A stretch of DNA of 64,000 nucleotides, from the NCBI GenBank assembly GCA_963829705.1, contig CAWHJN010000002.1:186001-250000 (forward strand), in the 5' to 3' direction. Each line of letters starts with the position of its first letter. The stretch's first letter is position 1. Position numbers and translations under genes: made by a program. The notes under the pieces are model-generated. The model did not search any database, had not been told where the DNA came from, and saw only the letters and a list, made by a program, of their open reading frames with translations. Below are positions 27,402-36,086 of this stretch, piece by piece. The DNA is from CAWHJN01 sp963829705. GTDB lineage: Bacteria; Bacteroidota; Rhodothermia; Rhodothermales; BA12.

Positions 27402-27690
27402 GGGCATCGGGGTGGGCCGCAGCGACGACGTCGCGCAGCTCGCGGGCGGGTTTGAAGACGGGGGCGTAGCGCGCCGGGATGGCGATTTCCTTGCCCGTGA
27501 CGGGGTTTCGGGCCGACCGCTCGGCGCGGTGCTGCACCTGGAACGCGCCGAAGCCCCGCAGATCCACGCGGTTCCCCTCGACGAGCGCCTCCCGCACACA
27601 GATCATGAAGCCTTCGATGACGGCCTCCGTCTCGATGCGGGTCAGCCCCGTCGCCTCCGCGATGCGCTCGGTGAGTTCGGCTTTGGTCAT
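27394..27690 (-). CDS. HU/IHF-family DNA-binding protein
   Basis: 98-residue nucleoid protein of the bacterial HU/IHF family. It starts MTKAELTERIAEATGL, has the DNA-arm signature VDLRGFGAFQVQHRAERSAR followed by NPVTGKEIAIPARYAPVFKP, which bends DNA in the minor groove, and ends in a short polar tail. The ATG at 27690 was chosen because upstream codons do not match. It is the first gene of the transcript with the zinc-ribbon/TPR protein. Confidence 0.95.
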   Translation of the reverse strand: MTKAELTERIAEATGLTRIETEAVIEGFMICVREALVEGNRVDLRGFGAFQVQHRAERSARNPVTGKEIAIPARYAPVFKPARELRDVVAAAHPDAHE

Positions 27691-27854
27691 GGGTGCAACG
27701 TCGATGACATGGAAAACCCACAAGTTAGCGCCGCGCGCCTCATCCATCACTTGAACTCCCGGTGCAAAATGCGGGCGTTCCATTTTCCCATCGCCCCGGC
27801 GCGGCGCGATCCCGTAGTTTGCGCCCGAATGGTTCAGCCCTCTCCACCACGTCT

Positions 27855-30800
27855 ATGCGCCTGTTCTCCTCGCTCCTCGTCCTGCTCGCGCTTCTCGCCG
27901 CACCCGCCCTTCACGCCCAGGGCACGCCCTCCTGGCAGATGCGCGTGGCCTACGACATGGACATCACGATGGACGCGCCCGCGCACCAGTTCACGGGCAC
28001 GCAGCGTCTGACGCTCACCAACGAGAGCCCCGACACGCTCACGTACGTCTACTACCACCTCTACTTCAACGCCTTCCAGCCCCAGTCGCTCATGGCCGAG
28101 CGCAACCGGCAGCTTCCCGACCCCGACAGCCGCGTGGTGCCGCGCATTTTCGAGTTGGGGCCGGACGAGATCGGCTACCACCGCGTCGCGTCGCTCACCC
28201 AGGACGGCACGCCGATTCCCTTCGAGATCGACGACACGCTGCTGCGCGCTACCCTCGCCCGCCCCATCCCACCGGGCGGACGGGCGACGTTCGAGATGGC
28301 GTTCAACTCGCAGGTGCCGCTCCAGACGCGCCGCTCGGGCCGCGACTCGCGCGAGGGCATCGACTATTCGATGAGCCAGTGGTACCCCAAGATGGCGTAC
28401 TACGACAGCCGCGGCTGGCACGCCGACCCGTACGTGGGGCGGGAGTTCTACGCGCCCTATGGCTCCTTCGACGTGACCATCGACCTGCCTGCCGAGTACG
28501 TCATCGGGGCCACGGGCGTGTTGCAGAACCCGGGCGAGATCGGCCACGGCTACACCGACCGCGCCGTCGAGCACACGCCCGGCTCGCGCCTCAAATGGCA
28601 CTTCGTCGCCGAGAACGTCCACGACTTTGCCTGGGCCGCCGACCGCGATTACATCCACGACAAGATCGAGGGCGACGGCATCACCTATCACCTCTTCTAC
28701 CAGCCCGACGTGTCGGAAGGCTGGCAGTTCTTGCGGCAGTTCGTGCCCGCCGTCATCCAGTATTACAGCCAGCGCATCGGGCCGTACGTGTGGCCGCAGT
28801 TTACCGTGGCGCAGGCGGGCGACGGCGGCATGGAGTACCCGATGGTCAACTTCATCACGGGCGGCCGCACGCCCGGATCGCTCGTCGGCGTGACGGCACA
28901 CGAGGCAGCGCACGAGTGGTTTTACGGAATGCTCGGCTCCAACGAAAGCGACTATCCGTGGATGGACGAGGGCTTTACGAGCTACATGACGGGCGAGGCC
29001 ATCGCCGCGATTCTCAGCCCCGGACGCACCGCCTCGCACGCGGGCGCGACGCGCGGCATCATGACGCTCCAGCAAGACGGCACCTTCGAGCCACTCAACG
29101 CGGCGTCCGACTGGTTCGAGACGAACCGCGCCTACAGCGTCGCCGCGTACTCGGGTGGTGAGATGGTGATGGAGTTGCTGGGCTACGTCCTCGGCGATTC
29201 GCTGCGCGACGTGTTCATCAAGGAGTATTACGATCAGTACCTGCTTGCGCCACCCTCAGCCCGCCGACGTCGAGCGCGTGGCCGAAAACGTGAGCGGCAT
29301 CGAGCTGGATTGGTTTTTCCGCCAGCTCACGCAGCAGGACGTGCGGATGGATTACGCCGTCACGGGCGTCTCGGGCAGCACCGTCACGCTGCGCCGCAAC
29401 GACCGGATGGTGTTTCCCATCGACCTGAAGCTGACGCTCGCCGACGGCTCGGAGCGTGGGTGACGATCCCGACATCGGAGATGCAGCAGGCCAAGCCCGT
29501 CCCGGATAGTTGGGTCGTGGCCCCCGCGTGGGGCTGGACGCGCCCGACGTACACGCTGACGCTCGACGCGCCGGGCCGCATCGTGAAGGCCGAGATCGAC
29601 CCGATGGGCCGGACGCCGGATTACAACCGCCTCAACAACTCCAACAAAACACCCGTCGAGGTCGCCTTTCTCAAAGCCCCGTCGCCGTCGCTCGACGCCT
29701 ACAGCTACGGCTGGCGGCCGCTCGTGACCTACGCGGACCGCTTCGGCGTCGGCATCGGCGTGCAACTGCGCGGCGCGTACTGGATGAACCAGCACGTGAA
29801 GAAAGCCATGCTCACCGTCTACCCGCAGGCCTTCGACCGCTCGGCACTCGACCCCGACGTGTCGTCGGAGTTCACCTTTTTCGATGTGCCGCGCCGGCAG
29901 TGGTACGATGCCCTCGACTACGCGCTGTCCTACGAGACGCCCCTCCGCGCCCTCAGCCCGCAGACGCGGATCGCGGTGTCGGCGGAGAAACACCTCGGCG
30001 TCATGCAGAACCGGGTGAGCGTGTCGCACACGCTGGGCCGGTGGGCGGCGCTGGGCCAGGACGCGGGCACCGTGACGCTCTACGGCGTCCACACGCTGCA
30101 GCCCACGCAGCGCGGCTTCGCCTTCGACGGTGTCAGCAGCTTTCTCGGCGACCACGGCGCGTACGCGGGCGCGCGCTTCAGCGCCGGGCGCGGCGGTGAC
30201 CGGCTCGACCTCGACGTGCAGGTGGGCGGCTCGTTCCGTCGCAGTTCGTTTGCGTACAACCTCAGTCCGGATCCCTCCAACCCGGTATTCGAACTCAACC
30301 TCGAACGCTTCAGCAACACGCGCGTGACGCTCAAAGCGCAGAAGGATGTGCCCGCCGGGCCGCTCACGCTGCGCGCCCGCACGCTGCTGGGCTTCGGCAG
30401 CGACGCCCTCGCGCCCTACCAGCACTACCGCATGGGCGCGGCGAGTCTCGAGCAGACGTGGCAGACGGCGGCCTCGCGCCAGATCGCCGGGCTGAACGAC
30501 GAGATTGCTGACGATGTGCCCTTCCAGGCCTTCTCGGGCTTCGGCCCGGTGGGCTACGCCGTGCCCTACACCGCCTACACCCTCCCGACAGGCAACACGC
30601 CCAGCAGCACGCAGGCGTGGATGGGAACGGTGGAAGTGGGCCTGCCGCGCCTGACGACGCCTCTGCTCGCCCCCCTCGGCGTCACGGCGTTCTCGGGCGC
30701 GGGCATCGGAGCCGGGGGTTCGTTCATCACCACGGACACGCGCCGCTTCTCGTTCGACAACCTCATCGCCGACGCGGGCCTGGGTCTCAGCTACGACCTG

Positions 30801-30965
30801 AGCCGCAACGCCAAGCTGCGCCGCCTCACCGCGCAGTCGGATTTCTTGCAGTCGTTCAAAGTCGCCGCGCGCTTTCCGCTGTGGCTCAGCGACCCCGAGA
30901 TGCTGGGGCCGGATGAGGATGCCTTCGCCTTCCGCTACCTCTTCGGCATCGAGGTGGGCTGGTGA
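27855..30965 (+). CDS. Secreted M1-family metallopeptidase with C-terminal barrel-like domain (two compensating frameshifts)
   Basis: 1037-codon frame with signal peptide MRLFSSLLVLLALLAAPALHA. The M1 N-terminal saddle domain is followed by GGMEYPMVNFIT and the zinc site HEAAHEWFYG near residue 349, with the third ligand in WMDEGFTSYM (H-E-x2-H-x18-E complete). The C-terminal 400 residues are beta-rich and resemble an outer-membrane surface domain. Between about 29246 and 29456 the main frame encodes Arg-rich nonsense, while the +1 frame reads a normal M1 continuation (DVERVAENVSGIELDWFFRQ). One extra base near 29245 and one missing base near 29457 would explain it. The reading frame stays open throughout, so the listed CDS contains about 70 wrong residues. 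Confidence 0.85.
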   Translation: MRLFSSLLVLLALLAAPALHAQGTPSWQMRVAYDMDITMDAPAHQFTGTQRLTLTNESPDTLTYVYYHLYFNAFQPQSLMAERNRQLPDPDSRVVPRIFELGPDEIGYHRVASLTQDGTPIPFEIDDTLLRATLARPIPPGGRATFEMAFNSQVPLQTRRSGRDSREGIDYSMSQWYPKMAYYDSRGWHADPYVGREFYAPYGSFDVTIDLPAEYVIGATGVLQNPGEIGHGYTDRAVEHTPGSRLKWHFVAENVHDFAWAADRDYIHDKIEGDGITYHLFYQPDVSEGWQFLRQFVPAVIQYYSQRIGPYVWPQFTVAQAGDGGMEYPMVNFITGGRTPGSLVGVTAHEAAHEWFYGMLGSNESDYPWMDEGFTSYMTGEAIAAILSPGRTASHAGATRGIMTLQQDGTFEPLNAASDWFETNRAYSVAAYSGGEMVMELLGYVLGDSLRDVFIKEYYDQYLLAPPSARRRRARGRKRERHRAGLVFPPAHAAGRADGLRRHGRLGQHRHAAPQRPDGVSHRPEADARRRLGAWVTIPTSEMQQAKPVPDSWVVAPAWGWTRPTYTLTLDAPGRIVKAEIDPMGRTPDYNRLNNSNKTPVEVAFLKAPSPSLDAYSYGWRPLVTYADRFGVGIGVQLRGAYWMNQHVKKAMLTVYPQAFDRSALDPDVSSEFTFFDVPRRQWYDALDYALSYETPLRALSPQTRIAVSAEKHLGVMQNRVSVSHTLGRWAALGQDAGTVTLYGVHTLQPTQRGFAFDGVSSFLGDHGAYAGARFSAGRGGDRLDLDVQVGGSFRRSSFAYNLSPDPSNPVFELNLERFSNTRVTLKAQKDVPAGPLTLRARTLLGFGSDALAPYQHYRMGAASLEQTWQTAASRQIAGLNDEIADDVPFQAFSGFGPVGYAVPYTAYTLPTGNTPSSTQAWMGTVEVGLPRLTTPLLAPLGVTAFSGAGIGAGGSFITTDTRRFSFDNLIADAGLGLSYDLSRNAKLRRLTAQSDFLQSFKVAARFPLWLSDPEMLGPDEDAFAFRYLFGIEVGW

Positions 30966-31246
30966 TGGACGCAGGCGCGGTGAAAGCGGCGGCGCTCGCG
31001 CTAGGCATCGTCTCACCCGACGCGCTGCCGACGGACGAGGCCGCACTCCGCGCGTGGCTGACGGAGCGCGTCGCCTACCTGCTCGAAACCCGGCCCGCCC
31101 TGCTCCTCAGCCATCTCTACCGTGTGGACGTGCGCGAGCGCGACGTGCGGGCCGCGCTGGCCGCGCCCGACCCCACCGCCGCCGTCGTCCAGGCGCTGCT
31201 CGACCGCGAGGCCGAGAAGGCGCGCTACCGTGCAACGAAACCTTGA
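30965..31246 (+). CDS. Small hypothetical helical protein
   Basis: 93 residues, all helical by appearance, no signal peptide. The middle part LTERVAYLLETRPALLLSHLYRVDVRERDV resembles short conserved proteins of Bacteroidota that carry a LxHxLYRxDV-like pattern, but no function is known. The ATG overlaps the M1 peptidase stop (TGATG). ppc starts 44 bases downstream across a pair of hairpins. Confidence 0.7.
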   Translation: MDAGAVKAAALALGIVSPDALPTDEAALRAWLTERVAYLLETRPALLLSHLYRVDVRERDVRAALAAPDPTAAVVQALLDREAEKARYRATKP

Positions 31247-31281
31247 GGGTTTTCAAAACCCTCAGGGTCTGAACCAGACCC
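31245..31281. repeat. Two adjacent inverted repeats before ppc
   Basis: The first is a perfect 19-base palindrome, GAGGGTTTTCAAAACCCTC (31245-31263), overlapping the stop of the small protein. The second, one base later, is GGGTCTG-AAC-CAGACCC (31265-31281). There is no terminal T-run. The first resembles the short dispersed palindromes seen in many Bacteroidota genomes (AACCTT...AAGGTT type); a regulatory or processing role for ppc is also possible. Confidence 0.6.
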
Positions 31282-31290
31282 CTCCGCCGT

Positions 31291-33999
31291 ATGACGCAGC
31301 CCTTTTCTCCCGCCACCGCCGTCTCCGAACCCCTGGCCGACGCCGTGGACCTGCTGGGGCGATTGCTCGGCGACGCCATCCGCGCGCACAGCGGCGAAAG
31401 AGTCTATCAGACGACCGAGACGCTGCGTGGCCTGTGCAAGGACGAGAAGCTGGACGAGGCCGCCGCCGTCGTCGCGGGCTGCGACGCGGACACGCTGACG
31501 GCGCTCTTGCGGGCGTACACGACGTTCTTCCACCTCGTCAACCAGGCCGAGAAGGTCGAAATTCTCCGCATCAACCGGGCGCGTGCCCTCGCCGCGCAGA
31601 AACCCCGCCCCGACTCCGTCGACGAGGCCGTGGGCCGGATGAAAGCCGATGGGCTGACGCTCGGCGCCGTGCGCGAGGTGCTCCAGAACCTCGACCTCCA
31701 GCCCACGCTGACGGCGCACCCGACGGAGGCACGGCGGCGCTCGATCCTCTACAAACAGCAGCACATCGGCGAGAAGCTGGCGCGGTTGCAGAGCGGAGAC
31801 ACCACCGAGGCCGAGCGCCGCGACGCCGAAGACGACATTGCCCGGCAGATCGCCCTGCTGCTCGTCACCGACGAGGTCCGCAGCGCCCGCCCGTCGGTGC
31901 TCGACGAGGTGGATCAGGGGCTGTTCTTCCTCGGCGGCACCATCTGGCAGACCATCCCCACGCTCTACGCCGACGTGCGCCGCGCCATCGAGACGCACTA
32001 CGGCGAGACAGTGGACGTGCCGCCGTTTCTGAAATACCGCTCGTGGATCGGCGGCGACCGCGACGGCAACCCCAACGTCACCGCCGAGGTCACGCGCGAG
32101 ACGTTCCGGCGGCACCGCCTCGTGGCCGCCCACCTCATGCGCGACGAACTGCGCTGGCTGCGCCGGTCGCTGAGCGTGTCGGAGGCACAGGTGGACGGCT
32201 TCCCGCCTGCCCTCTACGCATCCATCGAACGCGACGCCGCGCAGTTTCCGCTGGACGACGTGCTCGTGCGCTCTTTCGAGCGCGAGCCGCTGCGCCTGAA
32301 GCTGTCGTACATGATGGCCCGCCTCGACGCCTTCACCGACAATCCGGCGGTGTATTCCGGCGACGCGCTGCGCGCCGACCTGGGGCTGATCCACGACGCC
32401 CTCGAACACGTCGGGCTGCCGTCGGTGGCGCGGGCGGGGCGCGTGGCGCGCGTGATGGCGCTCGCCGGTTCGTTCGGATTGCACCTCGCCGCGCTCGACA
32501 TCCGGCAGCACAGCCGCGTCCACGAGGCCGCCGTCGCCGAACTCCTGAAGCGCGGCGGCGTCGCGGACGACTATGCTTCCCTCGACGAATCTGCCCGGCT
32601 CGACGTGCTCCACGCCGAACTCCGCAACCCGCGCCCGCTCGTCGGCCCAGACGTGACGCTGGAGAGCGCTGCCGACCTCGTCGCCACGCTGCGGCTGTTC
32701 AAAGAGCAGATCGCCCGCGACCCGGCGAGCGTCGGCAGCTACGTCATCTCGATGACCGACAGCGTCTCAGACGTGCTCGAAGTGCTGCTGCTGCTCAAAG
32801 AAGTCGGCCTGTGGCACTTCGACGGCCAGGCCGTCACCTCGGCCATCGACGTGGCCCCGCTGTTCGAGACCATCGACGACCTCGCCCGGTCGCGCGCGCT
32901 CACGGCGGCGATGTTCGACGACCCGGTCTACGCACACCACCTCGAAGCGCGTGGGCGGTTTCAGGAGATCATGCTGGGCTACTCGGATTCCAACAAAGAC
33001 GGCGGCTACTGGATGGCCAACTGGAGCCTGCACCAGGCGCAGGCCGACCTGGGCAGCGTGTGCCAGGAGCGCGGCGTGCGGCTGCGGCTTTTCCACGGGC
33101 GCGGCGGCACCGTCGGGCGCGGCGGTGGGCGCGCCAACCAGGCCATCCTCGCACTGCCGCCGGAAGTCCACAACGGCGCGATCCGCTTTACCGAGCAGGG
33201 CGAGGTGATCTCGTTCCGCTACGGCAGCGCAGGCATCGCGCACCGCCACCTGGAACAGGTCGTGAGCGCGTTGATGCTGGGCACGGCGGGCCGATCGGAT
33301 GCCGAGCACACCGGCGGCGCGGCCCCCATCGTCGCGCAGATCGCGGACACGTCGATGCAGGCGTACCGCGACATGATCGACAGTCCCGAGTTCTGGCCGT
33401 GGTACCAGCAGGTCACGCCCATCCAGGGCATCGGCGGGCTGCCGATTGCGTCGCGCCCGATTTCGCGCGGCACGCAGGGGCCCAATCCGTTCGACAGCCT
33501 GCGCGCGATCCCGTGGGTGTTCGCGTGGACGCAGACGCGCTACACCGTGCCCGGCTGGTACGGCACCGGCGCGGCGCTCGGCGAGGCGCTCGAAAACGCC
33601 GACACGGTGGCAACGCTGCGCGAGGCGTACGAGAAATGGCCGTTCCTGCGCGCCGTGGTGGACAACGCCGCCCGCGAGATGGCCCGCGCCCGCTTCGTCA
33701 TCGCGCGCCGCTACGACCGCTTTGCGACGGGCGAATCGTTCCACGCCCGCATCCGCGCCGACTTCGACGCCGCCGCCGACGCCATCGAGCAGGTCCGGGG
33801 CAAAAAACCCCTCAGCGGCTCGCCCGTCATCGCCCGCTCCATCGCGCTGCGAAACCCGTACACCGACGTGCTCAACCTCATTCAGATCGAGCTCATGCGC
33901 CGCCTGCACGACGCGCCCGAGGACGACCAGAAGGCGCTGCTGCCCGTGCTCTTCCTCAGCGTCAATGGCATCGCCGCCGCCATGCAGAGCACGGGGTGA
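31291..33999 (+). CDS. ppc: Phosphoenolpyruvate carboxylase
   Basis: Anaplerotic enzyme that carboxylates phosphoenolpyruvate to oxaloacetate. 902 residues, normal bacterial length. Catalytic signatures are intact: LTAHPTEARRRS (catalytic His), GGDRDGNPNVTAEVT, GYSDSNKDGGYWMANW, and FHGRGGTVGRGGG (the essential glycine-rich loop). The C-terminus ends AAAMQSTG rather than the usual NTG. The last 20 codons are duplicated 1878 bases downstream, so the 3' end of this gene was probably supplied by an inserted element. Confidence 0.97.
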   Translation: MTQPFSPATAVSEPLADAVDLLGRLLGDAIRAHSGERVYQTTETLRGLCKDEKLDEAAAVVAGCDADTLTALLRAYTTFFHLVNQAEKVEILRINRARALAAQKPRPDSVDEAVGRMKADGLTLGAVREVLQNLDLQPTLTAHPTEARRRSILYKQQHIGEKLARLQSGDTTEAERRDAEDDIARQIALLLVTDEVRSARPSVLDEVDQGLFFLGGTIWQTIPTLYADVRRAIETHYGETVDVPPFLKYRSWIGGDRDGNPNVTAEVTRETFRRHRLVAAHLMRDELRWLRRSLSVSEAQVDGFPPALYASIERDAAQFPLDDVLVRSFEREPLRLKLSYMMARLDAFTDNPAVYSGDALRADLGLIHDALEHVGLPSVARAGRVARVMALAGSFGLHLAALDIRQHSRVHEAAVAELLKRGGVADDYASLDESARLDVLHAELRNPRPLVGPDVTLESAADLVATLRLFKEQIARDPASVGSYVISMTDSVSDVLEVLLLLKEVGLWHFDGQAVTSAIDVAPLFETIDDLARSRALTAAMFDDPVYAHHLEARGRFQEIMLGYSDSNKDGGYWMANWSLHQAQADLGSVCQERGVRLRLFHGRGGTVGRGGGRANQAILALPPEVHNGAIRFTEQGEVISFRYGSAGIAHRHLEQVVSALMLGTAGRSDAEHTGGAAPIVAQIADTSMQAYRDMIDSPEFWPWYQQVTPIQGIGGLPIASRPISRGTQGPNPFDSLRAIPWVFAWTQTRYTVPGWYGTGAALGEALENADTVATLREAYEKWPFLRAVVDNAAREMARARFVIARRYDRFATGESFHARIRADFDAAADAIEQVRGKKPLSGSPVIARSIALRNPYTDVLNLIQIELMRRLHDAPEDDQKALLPVLFLSVNGIAAAMQSTG
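33938..33997 (+). repeat. Direct repeat, copy 1 (3' end of ppc)
   Basis: Sixty bases that match 35816-35875 with only two differences, both in third codon positions and silent (AAT/AAC and GCC/GCT). They encode the last 19 residues of ppc (LPVLFLSVNGIAAAMQSTG). The stop codon differs between copies, TGA here and TAG in copy 2. An 8-base-pair hairpin, ACGGGGTG-AGCG-CACCCCGT, starts at the end of this copy. Confidence 0.92.
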
Positions 34000-34101
34000 G
34001 CGCACCCCGTAGATGAGAGCACTGCCTGAAAACAGGTTATACGACGCGCCCAGGGCTATGCGCTACCGGCGCTACACGTTATCACCTCCCACTGCCTCGC
34101 C

Positions 34102-34335
34102 TCAGGCTTCGACTGTGACGTTTCCGGCCGCCAGCGCCTTCACGTCCTCTGTGGTGAGGGCATTGCCTGCGATGCCCCAATCGCCGCTTTTGATTTCTTC
34201 GAGCACCACCCACGTCACAGGACGCAGGTTCTCGCCTTCAATCGACACCATCGTGTCGGTGAGTTTGCGCACCATCTCTTGCTTCTGCTCGGATGTGAAT
34301 ACGCCTTCGATGAGTTTAACATTTACGAAAGGCAT
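34102..34335 (-). CDS. 4-oxalocrotonate tautomerase-family protein
   Basis: 77 residues. The ATG at 34335 puts the catalytic proline directly after the start methionine (MPFVNVKLIEGVFT), as required in this family, where Pro1 acts as general base. The KQEMVRKLTDTMVSIEGEN helix and VTWVVLEEIKSGDWGIAG strand fit the family. Physiological substrate unknown. It has lower GC than the flanking chromosome and lies within the putative insert. Confidence 0.88.
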   Translation of the reverse strand: MPFVNVKLIEGVFTSEQKQEMVRKLTDTMVSIEGENLRPVTWVVLEEIKSGDWGIAGNALTTEDVKALAAGNVTVEA

Positions 34336-34574
34336 GATTTCCTCCATTCAATCGTGTGAGTTGCGATGGCTTTCCAGTACACGCTGCAACCCGGAGCGCG
34401 TGCTGAATAGTGCGATACGGATACACGGGAGTACGTAGACATTCCGCCTTTACGTGTCGCTTCCACACAATAGGCGAAACAGACACTATCTGCATGGGAC
34501 CCGTGGCTCAACTTGAAGCCTCTTTGGGCCGGTGCATGTGCCAAACGTGGGACACGTGCCCCACGTCTCACTCG

Positions 34575-35672
34575 CTACGCAGGGTTTCGACCGAAGCCTG
34601 CTTCCCGCGCCCGCACGACGACCTCTGCACGGTGGGTGGCCTCCAGCTTTTCAAAAAGATGCGTGACGTGGTTGCGCACCGTCTTGGGACTGATAAAAAG
34701 CTGATCGGCGATCTGGCCGTTGCTGAGCCCCCGCGCCACCAGATCGAGCACCTGGCGCTCGCGTGGTGTCAGGTGTGCAAAGAAAGTCGTGGTAGGCACC
34801 TCCGAGGTTGCACTACCCAGAAACCAGCGCACTTCGTCCAGAAACTGGCTCCAGGCAGGCTCTTCTTCCAGCAAGATGTGGTTTCTACTCTCGAGCGGTA
34901 CGAAACGGGCACCGGGGATGAGGGCAGCCAGCAATCTGCCTTCTTCAAAGGGGATGGCGGCATCGCGACGGGCGTGCAGCACGAGCGTCGAAGCCTTGAC
35001 CCTTGGAGCCAAATGGGTTACGTCGATGTGGTAAAGCGCACGTTCCATACGTGCGGCGCTTTCAGGCGACGCCGAGAGGCGCGCCAGTTCGTTCAGCCAT
35101 TGCATCTGCTCGGCACTTGCATCCGGCATCAGGTGGGTCGAGAAGAGCTGCCGGAAGGCAGGGTTTTCCTGCCCCCAACCTACCCGGATGGCGTTGATCA
35201 TCGTTTCGGCCTCTACCCGTTGCAGCGGCGACGGATTGCGGTTGAGCCGCCCCCGCGCATAGCCGCCGTACAGGATGAGATGCGTGACCTTCTCAGGGTG
35301 CTTGGCTGCGTACGCCACGCAGATGGACGCCCCCTGCGAGATGCCTAGCAGTGCAAACCGCTCCAGCTTCACGTCCTCGATGACGGCTTCGAGATCTCGA
35401 AGCCAGGCCTCCATGGAAAACTCCTGGACCTCCCGGTCGGAAAGACCACAGCCGCGCTCGTCGTATCGGACCAACGTATGTCCCGCACTCAGCTCCCGCA
35501 ACCAGTGCTGCCACACGGGACCTTGCCAGTCCTGTTCGAGATGCGTGAGGTAGTTGGCCGCCTTAACCAAAGGATTCCCTTCGCCGGAGATGGCGTAGGC
35601 GAGCCGAACGCCGTCAGGCGCATTACAGATATGTACCTGCTGGCGTGGTTGCCCCATCTTCCGTCTCTTCAT
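34575..35672 (-). CDS. Alpha/beta hydrolase fused to a LuxR-type DNA-binding domain
   Basis: 365 residues in two modules. Residues 15-285 form an alpha/beta hydrolase: LVRYDERGCGLSD, nucleophile elbow GISQGAS, then the acid/His region STLVLHARRDAAIPFEEG and SRNHILLEEEP. The last 65 residues are a LuxR helix-turn-helix (LTPRERQVLDLVARGLSNGQ, ISPKTVRNHVTHLFEKL). This suggests a one-component regulator in which the hydrolase fold senses or modifies a small molecule. A start at Met6 (35657) is equally possible. Low GC and the location between ppc-end repeats point to transfer. Confidence 0.87.
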   Translation of the reverse strand: MKRRKMGQPRQQVHICNAPDGVRLAYAISGEGNPLVKAANYLTHLEQDWQGPVWQHWLRELSAGHTLVRYDERGCGLSDREVQEFSMEAWLRDLEAVIEDVKLERFALLGISQGASICVAYAAKHPEKVTHLILYGGYARGRLNRNPSPLQRVEAETMINAIRVGWGQENPAFRQLFSTHLMPDASAEQMQWLNELARLSASPESAARMERALYHIDVTHLAPRVKASTLVLHARRDAAIPFEEGRLLAALIPGARFVPLESRNHILLEEEPAWSQFLDEVRWFLGSATSEVPTTTFFAHLTPRERQVLDLVARGLSNGQIADQLFISPKTVRNHVTHLFEKLEATHRAEVVVRAREAGFGRNPA

Positions 35673-35815
35673 GCCGTGTGCCGCGACACATTCTACTTTC
35701 AGACAGCAGACAGGTCAAGCCTGATCGTATGGGACGAACACCGCGGCAACTGCACGCTTCTCTCTGGCACCCCGCTGCTATGCGGGGCTATAAGGCCCTA
35801 GGGGCGAAATGGAGG

Positions 35816-35878
35816 TGCTGCCCGTGCTCTTCCTCAGCGTCAACGGCATCGCCGCTGCCATGCAGAGCACGGGGTAGA
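35816..35878 (+). pseudogene. Displaced 3' end of ppc (direct repeat, copy 2)
   Basis: This second copy encodes LPVLFLSVNGIAAAMQSTG followed by TAG, with no ppc sequence upstream; sequence before 35816 is unrelated. It is best read as the old 3' end of ppc pushed 1.9 kb away when the insert arrived. The strong terminator at 35913 follows it, as expected for the original gene end. Confidence 0.85.
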
Positions 35879-35912
35879 GACGCCGCGCCGTTTTCCTCTA
35901 CGCACGTCCAGC

Positions 35913-35950
35913 AGGGCGGCATGGACGCTGGCTCCATGCCGCCCTTTTTT
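35913..35950 (+). terminator. Strong terminator after the displaced ppc end
   Basis: Stem AGGGCGGCATGGA / TCCATGCCGCCCT, 13 base pairs, perfect, 7-base loop, then a run of T to 35950. It lies 35 bases beyond the displaced ppc stop, so it probably terminated ppc before the insertion. Confidence 0.88.
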
Positions 35951-36086
35951 CGCCTGGCGCGTGGAGAACGCACGATCTGTACGCCGTGGGTTCAGGACGG
36001 CACCGACCCGACCGATACCCTTCTCGTCTTTGCCGTGGCGCTGCGGGCGCGTGCGGATCCCGTTTCTCTTTCCCCTTTTTCCGCTC

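Larger units (their letters stand above)
33998..35875. other. Putative 1.88 kb insertion at the ppc 3' end
   Basis: The segment between the two ppc-end copies is markedly less GC-rich than its flanks and carries two minus-strand genes, a tautomerase and an alpha/beta hydrolase with a LuxR domain. The downstream copy is followed by a strong terminator (35913-35950), which looks like the original ppc terminator. The arrangement matches site-specific integration in which the element supplies a replacement for the target's 3' end. No integrase, transposase or terminal inverted repeats were found, so the element is non-autonomous, decayed, or the result of recombination between related genomes. 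Confidence 0.55.

Noticed and set aside
35770..35787. CCCCGC-TGCTAT-GCGGGG hairpin inside the insert, considered as terminator or attachment core
   Set aside because: No T-run follows, and it is not repeated at the other end of the insert.
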